The notes under the pieces: generated by a model
Database searches by the model: none
Told to the model about the DNA's origin: nothing
Seen by the model: only the letters and a program-made list of their open reading frames with translations
In this document: in pieces, positions 6,572-14,697 of the stretch
How the letters are laid out: each line of letters starts with the position of its first letter
Position numbering within the stretch: the first letter of the stretch is position 1
Made by a program: the position numbers and the translations under genes
NCBI GenBank assembly: GCA_024278565.1
Contig: JAJRSY010000267.1
Location: 1 to 17,759, forward strand
Reading direction: 5' to 3'
DNA from: Bacteroidota bacterium
GTDB lineage: Bacteria > Bacteroidota > Bacteroidia > Flavobacteriales > Flavobacteriaceae
Length of the DNA stretch: 17,759 nt

Positions 6572-9151
6572 ATGAGGATCCCGTTGCCCGTTATTAAATG
6601 TAGTCCTAAAATAGGATTATTATTGATCGCTACAATAATCCCATCATGCAACTCGCTCAAGAGGGTAGGTGAGAACGAGGTTTTGATTACGAAAAACACC
6701 ATTCTCACCAATGGTGACAAAATGGTTGACGAGGCTATCGAAAGTCTTATCATACAAAAACCCAATACCACTTTGTTGGGTTACCCCATGCGTTTAAATT
6801 TATACAATCTTGCGAAAGTTAACCCTGATTCGTCTTTTAACAGTTGGCTCTATAAAAAAAAAAATAGGAAACAACACTTGGTAAACCTATTGTCTGAAAA
6901 ACAGGTGAATCGACTGGGCGAATCGTTTGTAGTCAAAGGATTGAGCGAATGGCTTAAAAAAATTGGAGAACCCCCTTCTACACTTGATACTTTATTGACA
7001 GAAAAAACTTTAGAACGGTTAAGTGCCTACTACCGCAGCAAAGGCTATTTCAACAACAATACTAGTTTCAAAATTGATAGCCTTAATAAAAAACAACGTA
7101 TTGCCCTTGACTACGAAATAAAGCTGGGCCAACCCTTTATTATAGATTCGGTCTTTCATAAAATCCCATCAAAAGCAATCGATTCAATTTATAAACTGGT
7201 CAAAGCCAAATCTTACGTCAAGACGGGCCAGCAGTTCGATATCGAAAATTTCAATAAAGAAAGGGAGCGGCTAACCTCAATTTTCAGAAATAACGGGGTA
7301 TGGAATTTTCAGGAAAGCGCAATAAGCTACAATGTGATCAGTGACACCACCAAATTGGGAGATGATCCTATGATGGATATTGAACTGAATATCGACAACC
7401 TAAAAAAAAGGAGTGAAAATTCAATAACAACCTCAGCGTACAAGGTGTTCAAATTTGACAGGATAAATATTTACACCGATTACCTTTTTGATGCGAACGG
7501 TGGGCAGCTCAAATTCGAACGCTTTGGCGATTACACCATTTTTTACCGCGATAAACTTCGTTTTAAGCCAGAAACATTGACCGATGCCGTATTCTTTTCA
7601 AAAGACAGTGTTTATCGTGATCTAGATCGAATCAGAACCTATAGGCAAATTTCAAGTCTCAATGTTTTCAAATACCCCTCTATTTCTTTTGTGGAAGACA
7701 GCACCAATACGAACCTGACCGCCAATATCTATTTGTCAGAACGGCCCAAGTATTCATTTAGCACAAATTTAGATGTTACCCAGTCGAACATTCAAACAGT
7801 GGGCCTTGCGTTCAGCCCTTCGCTACAGGCTAGAAATATTTTCAAAGGGGCAGAGAACCTTAGCCTTTCGGGTAGATTGAACGTGGGGTCTTCAAGAGAC
7901 CCAACCATAATTGACAATCGTTTTTTTAATATTTTGGAGTTCGGGGGCGACCTAAACCTCGATTTTCCGAGGATCTGGCTGCCGTTTATAAACACCAAAA
8001 AAATCATTCCGAACTATATGTTGCCAAGGACCCGGGCAACCTTGGGTGCCAATTTTCAACAAAATATTGGTTTGGACAAAGAAACGTTCAACGCCGTATT
8101 GGGCTATAATTGGACACCTTCAGAGTTTAAAAAAAACGCTGTTGAATTACTCAACGTCCAATTTGTCAGAAACGTAAACAGTAATCGGTTTTTCAATGTG
8201 TACAGAAATACGTTTGACAAGTTGGATGCCATTGCAGATAATTTCGAAACCGTGCCCTCTTTGAGCGGTTCTTATGATCCTGACGGTAATTTGACCATAC
8301 CCTCTGGCACAACGGATTTTATAGATGCCATTCTAAATAGAACGGTCACCTCTACACCAGAACAGTACATAGATGTATTTAGAATTAAAGAAAGACAAAT
8401 AAGATTGACCGAAGACAACCTGATCTTCGCCAACAACTATACGTTCAATAAGAACAACAGAAAAGGCCCTACCGATAATAACTTCTATCAATTTCGATTT
8501 AAGTTCGAAAGCGCGGGCAATTTGCTTTCGGCACTTTCATATATAGTTCCTTTTGATAAGAATGCAGACAATAACCTTCTGATCTTTGATGTTCCCTATT
8601 CGCAATATGTAAAGACCGAGTTCGATTATGTCAAATACTGGAATACCTCAAAAGCAAACGTTTTGGCATTTCGAAGTTTTTTTGGTATTGCGGTGCCCTA
8701 TGGTAATTCTGACAACATTCCCTTTGTACGAAGTTTTTTTGCTGGAGGATCCAACGACAATAGAGCTTGGAGACCATACTCATTGGGCCCGGGAAGAACT
8801 AATGCCATTAACGATTTTAACGAGGCGAACCTTAAGATCGCATTGAGTTTAGAGTATCGTTTTCCTATCGTCGGAAGTTTTAAAGGTGCTCTGTTTGCAG
8901 ATGCTGGAAATATCTGGAATGTTTTAGATAATGTTGACGACCCAGAAGCTACCTTTAAGGGCTTAGGCTCATTGAAAGACATTGCCTTAGGCACAGGCTT
9001 TGGCATACGCTATGATTTTACCTATTTTGTACTAAGGGGAGACTTAGGCTTCAAGACCTACAACCCCGCAGAAGAGAATTCGAAAAGGTGGTTTCGAGAT
9101 TATAATTTCGGTCATTCCGTTTTACAAATTGGTATAAACTATCCTTTTTAA
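6572..9151 (+). CDS. BamA/TamA-family outer-membrane assembly lipoprotein (TamL-like)
   Basis: Omp85-superfamily protein of 859 residues from this start. It begins with a short charged segment, a hydrophobic stretch (GLLLIATII, 15-23) and a lipobox ending in Cys26 (IPSC), so it should be a lipoprotein. This matches Bacteroidota-specific TamA-like lipoproteins, sometimes called TamL, rather than BamA itself. A POTRA-like periplasmic region follows (GLSEWLKKIGEPPSTLD, YYRSKGYFNN, VKAKSYVKTGQQFD). The C-terminal barrel contains FFAGGSNDNRAWRPYSLGPG, equivalent to the conserved loop-6 RGF/RGY region, and ends in a classic beta-signal, SVLQIGINYPF. An upstream in-frame Met at 6530 is rejected because it overlaps the divergent gene and would displace the lipoprotein signal. 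No tamB-like gene lies downstream. Confidence 0.85.
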   Translation: MRIPLPVIKCSPKIGLLLIATIIPSCNSLKRVGENEVLITKNTILTNGDKMVDEAIESLIIQKPNTTLLGYPMRLNLYNLAKVNPDSSFNSWLYKKKNRKQHLVNLLSEKQVNRLGESFVVKGLSEWLKKIGEPPSTLDTLLTEKTLERLSAYYRSKGYFNNNTSFKIDSLNKKQRIALDYEIKLGQPFIIDSVFHKIPSKAIDSIYKLVKAKSYVKTGQQFDIENFNKERERLTSIFRNNGVWNFQESAISYNVISDTTKLGDDPMMDIELNIDNLKKRSENSITTSAYKVFKFDRINIYTDYLFDANGGQLKFERFGDYTIFYRDKLRFKPETLTDAVFFSKDSVYRDLDRIRTYRQISSLNVFKYPSISFVEDSTNTNLTANIYLSERPKYSFSTNLDVTQSNIQTVGLAFSPSLQARNIFKGAENLSLSGRLNVGSSRDPTIIDNRFFNILEFGGDLNLDFPRIWLPFINTKKIIPNYMLPRTRATLGANFQQNIGLDKETFNAVLGYNWTPSEFKKNAVELLNVQFVRNVNSNRFFNVYRNTFDKLDAIADNFETVPSLSGSYDPDGNLTIPSGTTDFIDAILNRTVTSTPEQYIDVFRIKERQIRLTEDNLIFANNYTFNKNNRKGPTDNNFYQFRFKFESAGNLLSALSYIVPFDKNADNNLLIFDVPYSQYVKTEFDYVKYWNTSKANVLAFRSFFGIAVPYGNSDNIPFVRSFFAGGSNDNRAWRPYSLGPGRTNAINDFNEANLKIALSLEYRFPIVGSFKGALFADAGNIWNVLDNVDDPEATFKGLGSLKDIALGTGFGIRYDFTYFVLRGDLGFKTYNPAEENSKRWFRDYNFGHSVLQIGINYPF

Positions 9152-9166
9152 GACGCATCTTTTAAA

Positions 9167-9229
9167 GAACAATGAACAGTGAACAATGAACAATGAACAG
9201 TGAACAATGAACAGTGAACAATGAACAGT
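9167..9229. repeat. Nine tandem 7-bp units GAACAAT/GAACAGT
   Basis: Exactly nine 7-bp units of two variants, GAACAAT and GAACAGT, mostly alternating, begin 15 bp after the stop codon of the outer-membrane protein gene. A shortened trace of the same unit recurs at 9365-9380. There is no coding potential, and the array could vary in length by slippage. Confidence 0.85.
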
Positions 9230-9363
9230 TGACAATAGTTTATGGTAATCTACAAACAAACGAGAAACCATCAACGAGAAACGAAAAGCGAAAAACAGTT
9301 GACAATAGTTTATGGTAATCTACAAACAAACGAGAAACCATCAACGAACAACGAGAAACGAAA
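9224..9363. repeat. Two-copy direct repeat with 70-bp period
   Basis: A 54-bp segment at 9224-9277 is repeated without change at 9294-9347. The two linking segments (9278-9293 and 9348-9363) are rich in GAAACGA and related to one another. The whole is a 2 x 70-bp tandem duplication directly following the 7-bp array. It carries no reading frame. Confidence 0.85.
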
Positions 9364-9463
9364 AACAGTGAACAATGAACTTCCAAAGGCGGGCAGGTAA
9401 ACACCTTTTTAAACAATAGACGTTTTAGTAAAAACCTGATATTAAAAAAACTAAAAACGCAAG

Positions 9464-9480
9464 CCTGCCTGTCTGGCAGG
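9464..9480. repeat. Dispersed GC-rich palindrome
   Basis: CCTGCCTGTCTGGCAGG: a stem with CCTGCC and GGCAGG arms, another copy of the scattered palindromic repeat. A half copy (GGCGGGCAGGT) lies near 9388-9398. Confidence 0.6.
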
Positions 9481-9507
9481 GTGTGCCTTTGTCGAAAGCG
9501 CCCGATC

Positions 9508-9523
9508 CCCCGAATACTCGGGG
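9508..9523. repeat. CCCCGA/TCGGGG palindrome
   Basis: CCCCGA-ATAC-TCGGGG, a 6-bp stem in the gene-free stretch upstream of fba. It is similar in form to the CCCGAA palindrome at 16655-16670. Confidence 0.5.
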
Positions 9524-9549
9524 TTGTATATGGATTTAAACCTTACAAA

Positions 9550-9574
9550 AACCAGTCTGGCGGTAGGCTGGTTT
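9550..9574. repeat. Imperfect palindrome next to the fba promoter
   Basis: AACCAG and CTGGTT arms enclose TCTGGCGGTAGG. It belongs to the same loose family of palindromes and ends 3 bp before the proposed -33 element of fba. Confidence 0.45.
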
Positions 9575-9577
9575 TAA

Positions 9578-9608
9578 TTGGACAACAGTGATTATTTTAC
9601 TACTTTTA
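9578..9608 (+). promoter_or_regulatory. Promoter for fba (accD)
   Basis: A TTG at 9578-9580, a 20-bp spacer and TACTTTTA at 9601-9608 (one mismatch from TAnnTTTG) give the spacing expected for a flavobacterial housekeeping promoter. The leader to the fba ATG would be about 30 nt. Confidence 0.5.
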
Positions 9609-9643
9609 CCGATTATTACAAATTCTAATCCAACCGATAGATT

Positions 9644-10711
9644 ATGGCCCACACTATTAAACCCGGTGTTGCAACCGGTGATGAAGTCCAAGAGATTTTC
9701 AACTACGCAAAAGAGAAGGGTTTTGCCCTTCCCGCAGTAAATGTAATAGGTTCAAATACCATAAATGGGGTTTTAGAGACCGCTGCCAACCTAAACGCCC
9801 CTGTCATCATACAATTCTCAAATGGTGGCGCACAGTTCAATGCGGGCAAGGGCCTTTCTAACGAAGGGCAAAATGCAGCCGTACTAGGGGCAGTTGCCGG
9901 TGCAAAACACGTTCACGAATTGGCATTGGCCTACGGGGCTACAGTAATACTGCATACCGATCATTGTGCAAAAAAACTATTGCTCTGGATCGATGGCCTT
10001 TTAGACGCAAGTGAAAAGCATTTTGCAGAAACCGGAAAATCATTGTTCAGCTCTCACATGATCGACCTATCGGAAGAACCTATCGAGGAGAATATCGAAA
10101 TCTGCAAGAAGTATCTAGAACGAATGGGTAAAATGAACATGACCCTGGAAATCGAACTGGGCATAACAGGAGGCGAGGAAGATGGTGTTGACAATTCAGA
10201 TGTTGATGATTCTAAACTATATACGCAACCAGAAGAAGTGGCCTACGCCTACGAAGAGCTTTCAAAAGTAAGTCCGAGATTTACCATTGCCGCAGCCTTC
10301 GGCAATGTACACGGGGTCTATAAGCCCGGTAATGTAAAATTAACACCTAAAATACTTAAAAATTCACAGGAATACATCTCTGAAAAATACGGCGTCGAAC
10401 ACAACCATATCGATTTTGTTTTTCATGGTGGATCGGGTTCAACAGTAGAGGAAATTCGTGAGGGCATTAGCTACGGGGTTATTAAAATGAATATTGATAC
10501 TGACCTGCAATACGCTTTCATGGCAGGTGTTAGAGATTATATTCAAGACAAAAAAGACTATCTTCAGTCACAAATCGGCAACCCAAAAGGTGCTGATGAA
10601 CCCAACAAGAAAACATATGACCCTAGAGCATGGTTGCGTGAAGGCGAAAAGACTTTTGTAGAACGTTTGAAAAAGGCCTTTGAAGACCTGAACAATGTCA
10701 ACACTCTATAA
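9644..10711 (+). CDS. fbaA: Class II fructose-bisphosphate aldolase
   Basis: Zinc-dependent aldolase that interconverts fructose-1,6-bisphosphate with dihydroxyacetone phosphate and glyceraldehyde-3-phosphate in glycolysis and gluconeogenesis; cytosolic. The 355 residues are the usual length for the class IIA (E. coli FbaA-like) type. Catalytic and metal residues are visible: HTDHC with D106 and H107, the E171 region in LEIELGITGGEEDGVDN, H223 in FGNVHGVY, H261 in FHGGSGS, and N283 in MNIDTD, which contacts substrate. Its own promoter lies just upstream. accD follows after 33 bp and may be cotranscribed. Confidence 0.96.
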   Translation: MAHTIKPGVATGDEVQEIFNYAKEKGFALPAVNVIGSNTINGVLETAANLNAPVIIQFSNGGAQFNAGKGLSNEGQNAAVLGAVAGAKHVHELALAYGATVILHTDHCAKKLLLWIDGLLDASEKHFAETGKSLFSSHMIDLSEEPIEENIEICKKYLERMGKMNMTLEIELGITGGEEDGVDNSDVDDSKLYTQPEEVAYAYEELSKVSPRFTIAAAFGNVHGVYKPGNVKLTPKILKNSQEYISEKYGVEHNHIDFVFHGGSGSTVEEIREGISYGVIKMNIDTDLQYAFMAGVRDYIQDKKDYLQSQIGNPKGADEPNKKTYDPRAWLREGEKTFVERLKKAFEDLNNVNTL

Positions 10712-10744
10712 AGTATTTCGTTCAACTATCCAATTTCATCAGAT

Positions 10745-11608
10745 ATGACAGCTTGGTTTAAGAGAAAAGAAAAAGGAATACAGACTGCTACAGAAGAGAA
10801 AAAAGACACCCCAAAAGGACTTTGGTATAAATCACCTACCGGAAAAATAGTGGAATCTGAAGAATTGGCAAAAAACTTTTATGTCAGCCCAGAAGATGAC
10901 TACCATGTTCGCATAGGCAGTAAAGAGTATTTTGAGATTCTTTTTGATGACAATAAATTCAAAGAACTTGATGCAAAATTGACCTCTAAAGACCCGCTCA
11001 AGTTTGAGGACACCAAAAAATACAAAGATCGGTTAAAGGAAGCCCAGAAAATAACAGGCTTAAAAGATGCAGTAAGAACCGCCTTCGGAAAATCACAAAA
11101 CAAAGAACTGGTAATCGCTTGTATGGACTTCACATTTATAGGTGGATCAATGGGTAGCGTTGTAGGCGAAAAGATTGCCCGAGCCATTGGCCATGCCATA
11201 AAAAAGAAAGTACCATTTCTAATGATCTCAAAATCTGGTGGGGCTCGAATGATGGAGGCCGCATTGTCGTTAATGCAACTAGCAAAAACCTCGGCTAAAT
11301 TGGCCCAATTGGCAGATGCTGGCCTACCCTATATTTCACTGTGCACACACCCCACAACAGGCGGAACCACAGCTTCGTATGCCATGCTCGGTGATATCAA
11401 TATTTCTGAACCCGGTGCCCTGATCGGCTTCGCCGGACCAAGAATCGTAAAAGAAGCTACCGGTAAAGAGCTGCCCAAAGGTTTTCAAACCGCTGAATTT
11501 TTAAAAGAACATGGGTTTTTAGATTTCATCGTACACCGTAGGGACCTGAAACAAAAGATTAACCTGTACATTGATTTGGTACAGAACAATGCTGTTAGGA
11601 TCGAATAG
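10745..11608 (+). CDS. accD: AccD, acetyl-CoA carboxylase carboxyltransferase beta subunit, without zinc cysteines
   Basis: Beta subunit of the carboxyltransferase half of acetyl-CoA carboxylase; with AccA it transfers the carboxyl group from biotin to acetyl-CoA, giving malonyl-CoA for fatty-acid synthesis. The 287-residue protein has the crotonase-like core: IACMDFTFIGGSMGSVVGEK, ISKSGGARMMEA, CTHPTTGGTTASYAMLGD and EPGALIGFAGPRIV. The N-terminal segment normally holding a four-cysteine zinc ribbon is present and alignable (WYKSPTGK at 27-34, YVSPEDDYHVRI at 46-57), but all four cysteines are replaced by Ser, Thr/Gly, Ser and Asp. The protein's only two cysteines lie in the core. The gene follows fba by 33 bp. 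Confidence 0.95.
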   Translation: MTAWFKRKEKGIQTATEEKKDTPKGLWYKSPTGKIVESEELAKNFYVSPEDDYHVRIGSKEYFEILFDDNKFKELDAKLTSKDPLKFEDTKKYKDRLKEAQKITGLKDAVRTAFGKSQNKELVIACMDFTFIGGSMGSVVGEKIARAIGHAIKKKVPFLMISKSGGARMMEAALSLMQLAKTSAKLAQLADAGLPYISLCTHPTTGGTTASYAMLGDINISEPGALIGFAGPRIVKEATGKELPKGFQTAEFLKEHGFLDFIVHRRDLKQKINLYIDLVQNNAVRIE

Positions 11609-11770
11609 ACGCTCAATTTCACGGTTATATAGGTCCTATGACCGTTCAAGAACCCTTCTACTATCGTACTTTGCCAAAAGTAAAGTGAAGTCAAGCGCTT
11701 CGGTTTATTTTCAAGTTAAAGGCTAAGAATAATTGAATCAAAATAGTACCGCCAACCACCAAAATAGTAT

Positions 11771-11778
11771 TATATTTG
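11771..11778 (+). promoter_or_regulatory. -7 box for rpsO
   Basis: TATATTTG, an exact match to TAnnTTTG, followed by CGCCC. The predicted leader to the rpsO ATG is about 50 nt. A properly spaced -33 TTG is not evident. Confidence 0.55.
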
Positions 11779-11833
11779 CGCCCTGATCTGGAAACGGTTC
11801 AAATACATAAAAATCATTAAAATTAATATTGGA

Positions 11834-12103
11834 ATGTATCTAACAAAAGAAGTAAAAGCCAAGATTTTTAAGAAACACGGCGGAAAAGAAGAAAATACAG
11901 GTTCTACCGAGGGGCAGGTCGCACTGTTCACACATCGCATCAATCACCTCACCGGTCACCTAAAAAGAAACCATAAAGATTTTAATACCGAGCGTTCCTT
12001 GGTAAAGTTGGTGGGTAAGAGAAAAAGTCTCTTAGATTACCTAAAGAAGAAAGATGTTGTAAAATATCGTGAACTCATCAAAGAATTGAACATTAGAAAA
12101 TAA
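11834..12103 (+). CDS. rpsO: Ribosomal protein S15
   Basis: Small-subunit ribosomal protein S15, 89 residues, the standard length. It binds the central domain of 16S rRNA and takes part in subunit bridging. The conserved segments are present: TGSTEGQVALFTHRINHLTGHLK (22-44, with the H-x4-LT-x-H pattern), DFNTERSLVKLVGKRKSLLDYL (49-70) and a C-terminal YRELIKELNIRK. It has its own promoter and is followed by a strong terminator whose stem begins at the TAA stop codon. The rpsO-pnp order is conserved widely in bacteria. Confidence 0.97.
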   Translation: MYLTKEVKAKIFKKHGGKEENTGSTEGQVALFTHRINHLTGHLKRNHKDFNTERSLVKLVGKRKSLLDYLKKKDVVKYRELIKELNIRK

Positions 12104-12140
12104 TCAAAACAAGGAAGCTCTAGCTTCCTTGTTTTGATTA
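12101..12140. terminator. Terminator hairpin after rpsO
   Basis: A perfect 19-bp inverted repeat (12101-12119 with 12122-12140) separated by 2 nt: TAATCAAAACAAGGAAGCT and its complement. The rpsO stop codon TAA forms the base of the left arm. AC-rich and GT-rich arms mean it works as a U-tailed terminator on the plus strand and is near-symmetrical. Confidence 0.85.
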
Positions 12141-12228
12141 TGCCGAACTCGTTTTAGCATCCAATACTATTTACAAAGTCCTTGAAAGTTCAGGGCAAAC
12201 AAAAAGCTGCACACAGTTTTTCATTGGT

Positions 12229-12251
12229 CAACACAACACAACACAACAACT
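12229..12251. repeat. Short AACAC microsatellite upstream of pnp
   Basis: About four copies of a 5-bp ACAAC unit run in tandem in the rpsO-pnp gap. A small palindrome, CTGATAGTATCAG (12293-12305), lies 16 nt before the pnp start codon. No clear TAnnTTTG box was found for pnp. Confidence 0.5.
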
Positions 12252-12321
12252 CCGACCAGTACAAATGGCGGAAAGACCATTGTTTAACAAATCTGATAGT
12301 ATCAGGTTATAAATCAAATTT

Positions 12322-14529
12322 ATGATTCCTAAAGTATTTAAAGAGGTCATTGACCTTGGTGACGGTAGAGAGATTTCTATCGAAACCGGAAAATTGGCAA
12401 AGCAGGCACACGGTTCTGTTGTTGTGCAATCAGGTAAATGTATGCTGTTGTGTACCGTAGTTTCCAACTACGAACAAAAAGATCTTGATTTTCTTCCGTT
12501 AACGGTTGATTATCGTGAAAAATTTGCCGCTTCTGGGCGTTACCCAGGTGGTTTTTTCAAGAGAGAGGCAAGACCTAGTGATGGCGAAGTGTTGACCATG
12601 CGTTTGGTGGATCGCGTTTTACGTCCACTTTTTCCAAAAGATTATCATTCAGAGACCCAGGTCATGATACAGTTAATGTCACATGATGATGATGTTATGC
12701 CAGACGCCATGGCAGGGTTGGCAGCATCGGCTGCTATTCAACTATCTGATTTTCCTTTTGAGTGCGCTATTTCAGAATGTCGTGTAGGTCGTGTTGATGG
12801 TAAATTCATCATCAACCCATCTAGGGCACAATTGGCTGAAAGTGATATCGAAATGATGATAGGGGCATCTGCCGACTCTGTGATGATGGTAGAAGGTGAA
12901 ATGGATGAGATTTCTGAAGAAGAAATGACCGAGGCCATTAAATTTGCCCATGAAGCCATTAAGGTACAGGTTGCCGCACAGTTGAAACTGGCCGAAGCAT
13001 TCGGTAGAAAAGAAGTACGTGAGTACCCTACGGAAAGAACAGATGAAGATTTAGAAAAGAAGGTTTATGACATGGCGTACGATAAAGTATATGCCGTAGC
13101 AAAAGCAGGATCTGAGAAACACGAAAGAAGTGCTTCATTTTCAGAGATAAAAGAAAATATCAAAGCTACTTTCTCAGAAGAAGAATTGGAAGATTTTGGA
13201 GGGTTGGTTTCTAAATACTATCGCAAAGCAGAAAAAGCCGCCATTCGTAACCTGACTTTAGATGAAGGTCTGCGATTAGATGGTCGTAAGACTGATGAGG
13301 TCAGACCTATTTGGTGTGAAGTTGATTATTTACCCTCTACCCACGGATCTGCCATTTTCACTAGGGGTGAAACCCAAGCTTTGGCAACAGTTACCTTAGG
13401 TACTTCTAGAGAGGCCAACAAAATAGATATGCCATCATACGAAGGTGAGGAAACATTCTACCTTCACTATAATTTCCCTCCTTTTTGTACCGGTGAGGCT
13501 AGACCCATTCGAGGAACGTCTAGAAGAGAGGTCGGTCACGGTAACTTGGCGCAACGTGCTTTGAAAGGAATGATCCCTGAAGATTGCCCCTATACCGTAC
13601 GTGTGGTTTCTGAAGTACTGGAATCGAACGGATCGTCGTCTATGGCAACCGTATGCTCGGGCACAATGGCATTGATGGATGCGGGAGTTCAATTGACAAA
13701 ACCCGTTTCAGGTATTGCAATGGGCTTGATCTCTGATGCGGATTCTGGAAAATACGCTGTTTTGAGCGATATTTTGGGTGATGAAGATTACTTGGGAGAT
13801 ATGGACTTTAAGGTAACCGGTACGGCGGATGGAATCACAGCCTGCCAAATGGATATCAAAGTAAAAGGACTGTCTTATGAAATTTTGGTCAAAGCATTGA
13901 TCCAAGCAAAAGAAGGCCGATTACATATACTTGGCAAACTGACCGATACGATCAGTACGCCCAATGCAGATGTGAAATCGCATGCACCTAAAATGGTAAC
14001 TAAAACCATACCGAACGAATTTATCGGCGCCTTGATCGGACCCGGCGGAAAAGTAATTCAAGAATTACAAAAAGAAACAGGATGCACAATTGTCATCAAT
14101 GAAGATCCCGTAACCGAAGAAGGTATTGTTGAAATCTTGGGCACCAACCAAGATGGTATCGATGAGGTATTGGCAAAAATAGACTCATTGATGTTCAAGC
14201 CAGAGGTAGATAGCACATATGAAGTAAAGGTCATTAAAATACTTGATTTTGGCCCCGTGGTAGAATACCAAGATGCTCCCGGCAATGAAGTATTGGTACA
14301 CATATCAGAACTCGCTTGGGAACGTACCGAAAAGGTTACCGATGTAGTAAATATGGGTGATGTATTCGACATCAAGTATCTAGGCAGAGACCCAAGAACC
14401 CGTAAAGACAAGGTATCTCGTAAAGCGCTTTTACCAAAACCAGAAGGTTATGTGGAAAGACCACCGCGTAGGAATAATGATCGCGATCGTGGGCGAAATG
14501 ATAGAGACCGTAGACCTCGAAGAGATTAG
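12322..14529 (+). CDS. pnp: Polyribonucleotide nucleotidyltransferase (PNPase)
   Basis: 3'-to-5' phosphorolytic exoribonuclease that degrades mRNA and releases nucleoside diphosphates; works as a trimer in the cytosol. The 735 residues show the full architecture: a first RNase PH domain (about 10-145), a helical linker, a second RNase PH domain (about 320-545) with LGDEDYLGDMDFKVTG carrying the catalytic aspartates (D487 and D493 by comparison with E. coli), a KH domain (about 558-620, IGPGGKVI at 572-579) and an S1 domain (about 632-704). The C-terminus is a basic Arg/Asp/Asn tail (about 712-735) that may bind RNA. A strong terminator follows. The rpsO terminator suggests a separate pnp promoter. 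Confidence 0.97.
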   Translation: MIPKVFKEVIDLGDGREISIETGKLAKQAHGSVVVQSGKCMLLCTVVSNYEQKDLDFLPLTVDYREKFAASGRYPGGFFKREARPSDGEVLTMRLVDRVLRPLFPKDYHSETQVMIQLMSHDDDVMPDAMAGLAASAAIQLSDFPFECAISECRVGRVDGKFIINPSRAQLAESDIEMMIGASADSVMMVEGEMDEISEEEMTEAIKFAHEAIKVQVAAQLKLAEAFGRKEVREYPTERTDEDLEKKVYDMAYDKVYAVAKAGSEKHERSASFSEIKENIKATFSEEELEDFGGLVSKYYRKAEKAAIRNLTLDEGLRLDGRKTDEVRPIWCEVDYLPSTHGSAIFTRGETQALATVTLGTSREANKIDMPSYEGEETFYLHYNFPPFCTGEARPIRGTSRREVGHGNLAQRALKGMIPEDCPYTVRVVSEVLESNGSSSMATVCSGTMALMDAGVQLTKPVSGIAMGLISDADSGKYAVLSDILGDEDYLGDMDFKVTGTADGITACQMDIKVKGLSYEILVKALIQAKEGRLHILGKLTDTISTPNADVKSHAPKMVTKTIPNEFIGALIGPGGKVIQELQKETGCTIVINEDPVTEEGIVEILGTNQDGIDEVLAKIDSLMFKPEVDSTYEVKVIKILDFGPVVEYQDAPGNEVLVHISELAWERTEKVTDVVNMGDVFDIKYLGRDPRTRKDKVSRKALLPKPEGYVERPPRRNNDRDRGRNDRDRRPRRD

Positions 14530-14548
14530 GTTTCTAGTACTAAATGTT

Positions 14549-14583
14549 AAAAAACCCCTGTTGGTACCAACAGGGGTTTTTTT
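14549..14583. terminator. Terminator hairpin after pnp
   Basis: A near-perfect palindrome with AAAAACCCCTGTTGG on the left and CCAACAGGGGTTTTTTT on the right, ending in a run of T. It begins about 20 nt after the pnp stop codon and separates pnp from rpoD. Confidence 0.9.
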
Positions 14584-14697
14584 GTTCTTTATCTAGAATT
14601 TTGAACTTTTTCACACCCTATTGTAACATTCCTGACTTTTTCACGTATAAGTATATGCAGCTTATGCTTTAACAAACTTAACCCGTAAAACTTTTAG

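Noticed and set aside
9224..9363. Direct repeats considered as a CRISPR array.
   Set aside because: There are only two long identical copies, the linking segments are related to each other rather than unique, and no cas genes are present.
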